Assembly: GCA_024195265.1 (NCBI GenBank)
Contig: JAJLRJ010000006.1
Coordinates: 31,314,934-31,378,933, forward strand
From: Dendrophyllia cribrosa
Lineage: Eukaryota > Cnidaria > Anthozoa > Scleractinia > Dendrophylliidae
Reading direction: 5' to 3'
DNA: 64,000 nt
Part shown: one piece after another, positions 56,078 through 64,000 of the stretch
Numbering within the stretch: the first letter of the stretch is position 1
Layout: each line of letters starts with the position of its first letter
Notes under the pieces: generated by a model
What the model saw: only the letters and a program-made list of their open reading frames with translations
The model's database searches: none
What the model was told of the DNA's origin: nothing
Program-made: the position numbers and the translations under genes

Positions 56078-59000
56078 GTCTCATGTTGACTTTGGCTTCG
56101 AATGGACCTTCCGCACCATTGTAGCCCTTGATGTTTGGGTCGAACACGTGGTCATACTCGTCCAACAGCGAAGTGAACTTCGCTCTAATATCATAAGGAA
56201 GTAGATTGTCCGGGTCAAGGCGTACGTTTGAAGAGTTTTTTTGTACCTGGCATAGGTACTGGTGGTTTGGGAGGTGGCTTGGCTGTTGGGGGTGAGTTGT
56301 CACCAGGGGGTTCCGGTGTGAAGGTAGCGCCTGGCAGAAGTGTTCATTCCGCTTGAGGAAGTGTGGCTCAGATGAGAGATTGGGAATACGTATCTTTCCT
56401 GTCACGCTAGAGACTATGCGCGGGGCGGGCCACATTTGGGAGGCTGACAACTCCCTAACGCTGGGGGCATCAGTCCGAGGCGTATTCAGGCGTATTCAGA
56501 GTCAGGGGGAACGTCACTTGGTAGGTCGACCTCAACAAACTCTCCGGGCCAGATGGTCATTGACGTGGAGGGAGAGCGGAGCACTATTGCGCGTCGTGCG
56601 GCGGAGTTTACTGTTGCTGGATGCTGAGACCCGTAACTGACGATGGAACCGTTGCCAAGGATCACTTGGCGCTTTGCTGGGCGCACTGCGATGTCGTTGG
56701 TTTCCATAAAGGGAGTGCCTGCCAGGACATCCACGTCAAGGTTCTCGACGACAAGACCTTCGAAGGTGAAGTATCGGCCTTCGCGGTTGAATGAGAAGCG
56801 CGTCTCACCGACGACATGCAGGGGGGATGAGCCATCTGCTTGGTGGACAGACTGGGAGCTAGATGTCATTTGGCAGCCAAGACGTTGAACGACAGTGTGG
56901 CGGATCATGTTTCCGGTAGCTCCACTATCGATGGTTATGCGCACAGGGTAGTGGGAGTAGGACATGTCTAAGTACGGTGACTGGCGGGTCTGTATACGGA
57001 AGACCTTAGGACTTGGGCTGGGTCCAGTGTCATCGGTGTCGCTATCCGGTGCGGCTACGTTGGGTGTGGTCTTAGGTCCATGGGGGTCATCTAAGATGTC
57101 GACGATCTGTCTGGCCTTGGCGATGTATTTGCGGTCTTGGTCTGGGAGGAAACTGCATTCGCTCAAGAAGTGACTATTGTCAGGGCGATCTGCCTGTTTG
57201 CAGAGTGGACAGGATTTAGTTGGGCAGCTGGGTCGTGTAGTCGCCTTATACGGAGCTCTGGTGCCGAGAGGTTTACGGTAGTTACTGACAGCAGTGCGCA
57301 TGATCTTGGCATCATCGGCAGTGCGTATTTCATCGAGTAGAGAAGTAAGTGCTTGAGATATCTCTGGCTTTATGGATGCGAGAGTCCGTGATCGTAACTC
57401 AGTTCCGTATCTCCGCTTCACTGACTTAGGTAGCTCGGGGTGGATCAGTTTGAGCCAGGTGAGAACGATGAAATTCTCCAGGGTGGCGGTGAGTTCCTCA
57501 TCTTCCGTGGTAACTTTACCATGGTGTGACAGACTATTAGCACGGAGTAGAGTGTCTTCCACAAAGGCCATCAGTCTCTGAAAGAGATCCTCGGGGCGTT
57601 CATCTGCTTTCAAACGTAAGCCGGCGAAATCTAAAAAGTGTGCTCCTGTAACTTGGAAGCCGAAATGTGCACGAATCGTATTCCAAACCGACTGTATCGA
57701 AGTTGAGTTCTTCACAAGAGAGGTCCTGGAAATTGGCTATTTGCCCGAGCATTAGTTCAGATACAGTTGCTACACATTAGCTGGTCACGATTGCTAACAC
57801 AAAATTGTTTTTTTTCTTACAAAATGTTTTTATCCAAATTGTAAACAGAAATTCTCTTTACTAAACTATTCGAACTATTCGAATATTGAACTATTTTATA
57901 AGGAATGCCGTAAACCCAAGATACTCAAGATATACAAAGTATATTTCGCTCACTGCATGCTCATTCACAAACAAATGCTAGTACATCATGTAAATGTTGT
58001 TTATTTTGTGAAATAATTTCCACCTGTGTGATCTGTAGTTTTGATCTGATACTTGAAGAAAGAAATTACATGTTGACACCATGGATACATTTTGTACAAC
58101 TATATATCTGTGCTGGAAAAAGTTTTGGCTTCATCAGATCAGACCAGTTTTCTTGCACCTTTCCATGTCATTTAAGCTTAAATATCAAAGTTTCTTAGTG
58201 ACCTTAGTGAGAATATCAATAAACATCAATTTAGTATGTACTAAGAGAATAGTTTCCAGTGTTTGAGTACTTACATATTATATTAAAAAAAATATCCTCT
58301 TATTATCTGCCTGTCAGTTGTTTAGCTACTTAAAATTTTTTTTTTTTTTTTTTTTTGCAAAAGGTAGATTAAAGAATAATTTATGGAGGGTTGTATATAA
58401 GCTTAAGCTTACTCGCCTTTAAATGTAGGTTGTTTCAATTGAAGAGAATCGGAGAGCAGATTAAAGTGCAGTGATTTGAGCTAGATTTCTTAATCGTTCT
58501 TCTTCTCTGAGCTTTTCCTGTAATCCGTGTTTGCTTTTCCCTACCGTATGAAAGATATTTGTCACGACTATTTAGCTGATCGTGTAATTCTTGCCGCCTC
58601 TCGTTGCGTCTATAAACATTTTGTCCAACACTTCCAGTCGGTGTCGCCTCTCCTGATCGGTTTCGTTTAGAATTCTAATGGCGGCATTTTGTCAAGGCGC
58701 TTGAACCTACTCAAACGGTGTGCCTAGGCTGTTCGAAGTCTTTGTAATCGATGCTCTCGTCTTCGTTGCTCGATCGCGCTGAATTTCAAGTCGCCGTTCT
58801 CGCTCCAGCGGAGTTTCGGTGAATAATTTTTTCTCGGGCAAGGTTTTCCAGCCACTTGTTGAACACAGCGTTGTTGTGTTTGCTGTTCTTTCTCATTTGC
58901 ATCAGAAATTGGTCGTTTTTCACCGAGAATATATAACATTTTTTTTCACACACGATGAGTAAGGGTAAACCCGTCAGCCCGGCCGCCATGAATAAACATG

Positions 59001-62000
59001 AGAGTGCGTCATTGTCAGCGGTCGCGATTTTTGTTGCCAGGCAACTGCACGACACCATCATTGTCTAATTACAATAATTTTTAAGCCACAAATGACGGTT
59101 TGTAAAGAACAACAACAAACGCTCAACAAACTATAAAATGAACAAATCACAAAATCCAAACTTGTACTCGCCTTTTCGAGAAATAACATTGGCCTTTAAT
59201 TTTACGGCTGATTTCCTTCCACTTAGTTTATCCGGCTCTCTTTCTTCATTGACTCTTTTTGATACCTCGTTCAAGCGTTAAGATCTTTAGCGTGTTTTCG
59301 GATCTTTGTTTGCAAGCCGATGTCAACCATGGTGAAACTTTGTTGTTTTTTTCTTTGTTTGTGTCGTTAGATATTTTATTGGCCAATATAAATTCACTTT
59401 CGCTTTGGTAACTTTCGTCTGGGCCCATAATTTACGAGAAAATTCAATGATATTATGCTTTAAACAACAAAATACCGCTGGAGCGCGCGTCATTAGCCAA
59501 TCAGATTCAAGGATTTAGGATTCCGGACCGCTGAGATGCTTCAGAAAAAAATAAATATACATACGTACATATATACATATAAATATATTTTTCGCTCGAA
59601 TCCGCGTGGCTCAGCTCCCGAGGGACGACAAATTTATTAATCGCGAAGATCAAGCCGAAGGCCCGAGCGGCCTTTGGCCCTCGCTTCGCTAGGAAATATA
59701 GCATTGAAGTCGTACGGTTTCTTGAGTGTTAATGTTTATTTGAAAGATAATATTTTCTCTTCATTTCATTTTAGGACGTCTTTCCTGACAAAGCAACAGA
59801 TCGAAAAATTCTTTCCCTGGCAATCAAATGTCCAAGCGAAGGTTGTGAATGGATTGGTGAACTGAGGAACAAAGAGGTAAAAACTGAAACGTAGAAATCA
59901 TGTAACTTTCCACATCTTAAATTGGCGCTTGAAACACGATGGGAAGTTTTTGCACCTGAACAACATTCCCCCGAAAGTGTACCCCTGGGCGCACACGAGA
60001 GATCGTTAAAGCGTTTGAGGGGTTCGAGGGAATTTTAGAAATGGGGCAGAGGAAAATAGAGTAAAAGCAGTAAAACAAGTAGATCGATTGCTGATTGCAC
60101 CACATCTCCACCGGCCTCGACAAAGTGACCATGGCTTCCCAACTGGTGTCGAAAGCTTTGGAATTCATAAGTTTCTGTGGAAAAAAAATAATCTACTAAA
60201 AAATGCTCTGCCAAAGTTGATAGTTAGTAAGTATTGTTTTTTTGCACACGCTCTTCCACTCCGCCGGACTAAAATCAAATCAAATCGACGAGCGTTTCAG
60301 AACAACGGTAAATTACCAAGCATAAATGAAGGTTCGGGCACGCGTTCGATATGTTTCACATTGTATGAATTAATAATTAATTTTTCAAACGTATTTTGTT
60401 GTATGCAACAGCTTCATTTGGCAACTTGCCCTTCCAAAGTTGTTTCCTGTACCAACGAAAATTGTCATGTAACACTGAAAAGAAAATATCTCGAGAACCA
60501 CGTAACGTTAACGTGCCAGTGGAGGATCATTGAATGCGAGTACTGCGGAATCCCACAGCCAGAGTGTCACATGAAGGTAAAAATTATTAACTGTATAATT
60601 TCAGTACACTACATCTGTCAGAAGCTTCAGCGTATATAACAGTTGACAATCACTCCCTTGATAATTGGACATGTCAGTGGGTCTGGAGGGTTGGTACCAC
60701 GCATAAGTTTGGGAGACTAAGAATTCAGTATCCGGAAGCGAAAAATCTAAAACGAGAAGATTTTTTTAGTGTTACTAGGATAACAGCGACTGTTTACCAA
60801 TTACTGATAACTAATTTCTCAAGGAATAACGCAACAAGTCATGTAGTTTCGCTGAGGCGTAGCTGGGTGGGGGGGGGGGGGGGGGGGGGTGCTCGTGAAC
60901 CCCCTCCCTTTGTGAGATAATTTTAGTAAAATACAGCGTGGATGTCGACATGATAATCTGGTAAGTACCCTGGGTGTGACACAGCGTGACCCCCCCCCCC
61001 CCCCCCCCCCTTTGAAAAATTCTAGCTACAAGAAATATTCCACAGTAACCAAGTCTCACTTTAGTTGTGTCGTGGTTCCATTTTTTCTTTTTGCAGGGTC
61101 ATATTGGAAAGTGTACCAAGTTTCCAGTGAACTGCCCCAACGGCTGTAGCAATTCAGTTCCCAGAGAAATGGTAAGTGGATTTCACTGTCGTCTTGTAGC
61201 CGGTGCATACCTCCTCCTATTTTTCACTACAACACAAGCAGTGAGCGATGATAGGCTGTGTTTTTTAGACTTCCTGTTTTCTAACTGGCATAAAATAATT
61301 ATGGTACCTACTTATTTAGGTATTATTGCCCAAGATGATGTAAATGCCCCCCCCCCCCCCCCCTACTTTAAGATACATCAAGGTCTAAACATCTTTGCGA
61401 TAATATCAAAATTTACAAAAATTGACAGACTAACGAGTAGCCCTTACATGAAGTTTCTAATGAAGTGGTCTTGACGAAAACTGCGAATCTTTTTCTAAAT
61501 AATACAGAATATAGATCCCTTCACGGTATTTTCCCAAGCACTTCTGAGTGAAGATACATCCAAAGGTATTGTTTAGGGTCTCCCTCGCGTTGCCACACCG
61601 TCACGTAATTCAGTAGCCTTTCACGCAGACGTCACGCATTAAGCGATTGCGTGACAAACCCAAAGGACTTATGGGTCGAATGTTAGTACATGCTAGTAGC
61701 TCAGTCAGTCTTTATCGATTTCTTTCAGATTCCAAATCACATTGAAAATGACTGTCTACTGACCCTACTCTCCTGCCCGTATGTTAAGATGGGCTGCAAC
61801 AAAAAGGTTTGTGCTTTTACCAGGCTTTAACGATGTTTTAGTGGGTTTTCGACATTAAGTATACTTAGGGAGTATACCTACATTGTACAACAACTAAGAT
61901 TTCAAAGTGCCCTTCCCCTGGATCCGCCAATGAATACGTTTTCGTCTTTTCTTGTAGGTTGAGCGGAAAAACGTCGGAGCCCATCTTGAATCTGCCATGC

Positions 62001-62611
62001 GCGAACATCTTGACCTTGCTTGTGTTGCGTTGAACAGCACACTTATTCATTTAGAGGAAACTCAGAAGACAACAATAAACCTGGAGAAGAAAGTGGAGGC
62101 ACTCCAAAAGCAGTTGGAAAAAAAAGGATATAAGGAACGAGAGAGTGAAAATACGCGATTCATTTGGAAGTTTAACAAGTTTAGTGAAGTTCTGAGCCAA
62201 GCGAAGGCAGGAAAAAAGGCAAAAATAGATAGCGATCCATTTTACACAGATCTTTATGGCTACAAATTAAAAGTTTCCATTAATCCTAACGGCTGTTGGC
62301 CGGATGGCTGGAATACTCACATCTCAGTCTTCATAGTTTTAATGAGAGGCGAATACGATGCCATATTACCCTGGCCTTTTCACAACAAAGTAACGTTGAC
62401 CTTGATTGATCAAGAGGCGAATCCATTAAAACGGGAAGATGTCGTCAACTGTATTGTTGCTAAAAATCAGAAGAGCTTTGAAAGACCCATCAGAGAGGAG
62501 AACATTGGATTTGGGGATCCTGAGTTTATTTCTCACGAGGAACTACAAACAAGGCGCTACCTTGTTGACGACACTCTGTTTATTCAGGTCGAGGTCGCCT
62601 CGCTCTCATGA
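49471..62611 (+). CDS. TRAF-like gene 5, apparently intact
   Basis: Exons are 49471-49646 (RING), 50865-50928 (linker), 59775-59876, 60412-60576, 61097-61171, 61729-61806 (zinc fingers) and 61958-62611 (coiled coil/MATH, stop TGA). They total 1314 nt, predicting 437 residues with consistent phases. It is a near twin of gene 3, but its A run in the last exon has 8 A and keeps the frame. The second intron is 8.8 kb, enlarged by a block with an antisense LTR retrotransposon. By family knowledge the product is a RING-type adaptor for TNFR or Toll/IL-1R signalling; which receptor cannot be inferred. Confidence 0.88.
50340..50822. repeat. Minisatellite, about 85-90 bp period, five to six units
   Basis: Units contain ATCACCTCTATTAAAGGGAC, TTAAGGGGACACTTCTCCTG and GGCAAAACGCTCATATAATC. 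Gene 3 has only one short related unit at the aligned place (22560-22605), so the array expanded after duplication. It ends about 40 bp upstream of the linker exon. Confidence 0.85.
50865..50928 (+). CDS. Gene 5 linker exon
   Basis: After AAATACAG the 64-nt exon encodes [20 protein letters not shown] and a final Arg before GTAAAG. CPAD completes the RING. Confidence 0.8.
53145..57715 (-). mobile_element. LTR retrotransposon gag-pol, decayed (probably Ty3/Gypsy type)
   Basis: Reading right to left: gag and protease (57715-56486) with CPLCKQ...H...C and the protease box [10 protein letters not shown]. Then reverse transcriptase (55977-55375) with [24 protein letters not shown] and IADDLYC, a weakened catalytic box. 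RNase H (55105-54560) starts VTDGAV. Integrase (54400 to 53290) has the HHCC region, a DPASEF core and an E in [10 protein letters not shown]. There is a TGA stop at the integrase zinc site near 54288, frameshifts near 54060 and 55380, and a 50-G run near 56050. LTRs were not identified by eye. It lies antisense in gene 5. Confidence 0.8.
56023..56072. repeat. Run of 50 G
   Basis: An uninterrupted poly-G on the plus strand, in the minus-strand pol frame a poly-proline stretch. It is either a G-quadruplex-prone expansion or a sequencing/assembly artefact. Confidence 0.9.
59775..61806 (+). CDS. Gene 5 zinc-finger exons
   Basis: 59775-59876 ([13 protein letters not shown]), 60412-60576 ([13 protein letters not shown]), 61097-61171 ([13 protein letters not shown]) and 61729-61806 ([13 protein letters not shown]). 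They are nearly identical to gene 3. The introns carry G or C runs at 60869-60889, 60990-61010 and 61347-61363 that gene 3 lacks or has elsewhere (24384-24406). Confidence 0.85.
61958..62611 (+). CDS. Gene 5 coiled-coil and MATH exon
   Basis: It begins GTTGAGCGG in phase 0 and is open for 217 residues: coiled coil [15 protein letters not shown], then MATH with [40 protein letters not shown] and [14 protein letters not shown], ending ASLS. It is the intact counterpart of the gene 3 exon. Confidence 0.9.
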   Translation, partial: VERKNVGAHLESAMREHLDLACVALNSTLIHLEETQKTTINLEKKVEALQKQLEKKGYKERESENTRFIWKFNKFSEVLSQAKAGKKAKIDSDPFYTDLYGYKLKVSINPNGCWPDGWNTHISVFIVLMRGEYDAILPWPFHNKVTLTLIDQEANPLKREDVVNCIVAKNQKSFERPIREENIGFGDPEFISHEELQTRRYLVDDTLFIQVEVASLS

Positions 62612-64000
62612 TAGCAGAACCCACTCAGCTCTCGGATAGTCGAGCGGGCGAGCATCACGCCGGGGATCGGCGATCGACCGAGCGAAAGTAATATGGGTGG
62701 ACTGATGAAGAGGCGGCCTCTCCCCCAGTTTTCCCTCGGCTCGTTCCACCTCTCGACTAAGAGGTTGACTAAGTGAGAAGAGACAACTAGCAGTCTATTA
62801 TTAGTCTATATCAACGCGCATAGTTTTAATTTAGCTTTGAGTCTCAGACTCTAGTCTTTATCTGAGTCCACCGCAAAACTGGGATGTCTCAGCGACAAGC
62901 TATGAAATTCTCTTAAATACAAACGTAGCCTTACCCAGATTTTTAAAATTTAAATTGGTTGAGAGGTTATTAAATACATAATATGATGTTTATCGTAATA
63001 AGGATATCAAGGAATGAGACTACTTCTCAGAGTTTTATAACTAATAAATTTACAAATAGTTTTAATGATTAGAACAAAAGATGTACTTGTTAATATCTGC
63101 AGGTTAACGAAACTGATATGCGATCCTTTTTGTTTTTTTCATGTTTGGTTCTGTGAATAACACTGATCTTAAATCAGTAAACTCAACTATTTTACTGTTT
63201 CTCAGTTAGGCGAAAAAAAATCCCATACTATCATATGTTATTTTCCTAAGTGGCTTATACGTTCCTTTTTGGTGCTAACAAATGGCCTAAATAAAGCTTG
63301 CTTTATTTTGTGTGTATGAACATTGAGACGTATTTATTACAACTTGTTGACAAGGAGAAGTCGGCCCTTGTATTTTGCAGGTTTATATTTTCAAAAGAAC
63401 AACATTTCTGCCATGGACTGCAAATCAAAGAGGTAAAGAAACCTGGGCTCAATTCAATTAAACTTTTACAAGTGTAATTTACAAGTGTAGCCATTGTTTC
63501 AGGGGTTGAAAACAATGGCTACACTTAGACCCTTCCACGGTTTTTTCAACTTTTGATATTGGCCATGTAGCGAAAATCTAATGACACTGCTGGAAATAGT
63601 AAAATAGCCAAGTTTGTGAGTCGTATCTTGTAAAATCGCAAAGTTATAGTTTGGCGAATTCGGGAAATTTTACAGACGTTTGTATGCTGGGGGGCAAGTT
63701 TGTGCCCCCCAGCATACAAACGTCTGTAAAATTTCCCGACTTCGCGAAGCTATAACTTTGCGATTTTACAAGATACGACTCACAAACTTGGCTATTTTAC
63801 TAATTTTGAGGTGCTCTTTTCAGCAGTGTCATTAGATTCCCGCTACATGGTCAATATCAAAAGTTGAAAAAAACCGTGGAAGGGTAAAAGTTTTATTGAA
63901 TTGACCCCTGGAGCGCCTTCAGAAACTCCAGCAACATCTGTTACAAATCCGTAGAAAACATTTTGTGAGAGGTAATTTCACTGTCCCTCATACCAGGGTC
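62612..64000. other. 3' flank of gene 5
   Basis: It matches 26615-28030 behind gene 3 with small indels (for example loss of one GATCGGC unit near 62665). AATAAA occurs near 63044 and 63288. No gene was recognised up to the window end. Confidence 0.65.
63529..63885. mobile_element. Second copy of the long hairpin element
   Basis: It has the same ends and centre as the hairpin at 27561, but about 14 bp of the left arm (near 63597) is missing, so the two arms are now slightly unequal. Confidence 0.8.

Larger units (their letters stand above)
51330..59695. mobile_element. 8.4-kb block absent from the gene 3 paralog
   Basis: Gene 3 reads GTATGATATAAAGTATAGCATT without a break near 23060. In gene 5 the left part (ATGATATAAACT) is at 51318 and the right part (TATAGCATTGAAGTCGTACG) at 59697. 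Between them lie an LTR retrotransposon and about 3.5 kb of unrecognised sequence on its sides (51330-53140 and 57720-59695), with a C run at 51635-51655 and a T run near 58338. The block may be several nested insertions. Confidence 0.6.

Noticed and set aside
55941..56204. Glycine-rich plus-strand frame across the G run
   Set aside because: Produced by the poly-G tract opposite the retrotransposon pol; no family resemblance.
53294..57581. Several plus-strand frames of 60-130 residues
   Set aside because: Shadows of the minus-strand gag-pol genes.
58786..59061. 91-residue minus-strand frame with a hydrophobic stretch
   Set aside because: No recognised domain, no second frame to splice to, and it lies in the block absent from gene 3.

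Overview
The window looks like animal nuclear DNA, most likely from a cnidarian such as a coral. Short exons are bounded by GT/AG splice signals, introns reach 10 kb, and the spacers are dense with DIRS-like, LINE, LTR and TIR elements. The cnidarian assignment is inference from the mix of repeat families and TRAF duplicates; no diagnostic gene is present. No bacterial-type operon, tRNA, rRNA or CRISPR array was seen.

The backbone is a tandem, all plus-strand array of TRAF-type genes (RING, zinc fingers, coiled coil, MATH/TRAF-C). The ancestral gene has seven coding exons: a RING exon of about 170 nt; a 64-nt linker exon that supplies the last RING ligands (CPAD); four zinc-finger exons of 102, 165, 75 and 78 nt; and a 650-690 nt exon for the coiled coil plus MATH domain. 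Every junction after the linker is phase 0. Gene 1 (890-3419) is cut at its 5' side by the window or by a LINE. Gene 2 (6507-19285) keeps the RING, linker and MATH exons but its zinc-finger exons are missing. Gene 3 (20687-26614) has all exons but a 1-bp frameshift in the MATH exon. An orphan RING exon lies at 28440-28609. Gene 4 (30108-45840) and gene 5 (49471-62611) are open throughout and predict 448 and 437 residues. TRAFs are adaptor/E3 ligases downstream of TNF-receptor and Toll/IL-1 type receptors, so this is probably an expanded innate-signalling cluster.

The array grew by segmental duplication. The 3' half of gene 1 plus its downstream spacer matches that of gene 2. Gene 3 with both flanks matches gene 5 with both flanks, introns included. 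Differences between the paired copies give relative ages for several insertions: a LINE piece in gene 3, an 8.4-kb block with an LTR retrotransposon in gene 5, and a helicase-bearing TIR element behind gene 1.

The spaces between exons hold two copies of one LINE family, an L1/Tx1-like LINE, a DIRS-like tyrosine-recombinase retroelement, a decayed antisense LTR retrotransposon, two TTAA-flanked non-autonomous elements, foldback elements, minisatellites, and an array of palindromic 57-bp repeats. The most striking non-coding object is a 218-bp near-perfect palindrome at 31474-31691 inside the first intron of gene 4. It reads as a complete type I hammerhead ribozyme on the plus strand. A second standout is the 534-bp TIR element at 3626-4159, with perfect 9-bp target duplications, carrying a RecQ-like helicase fragment.
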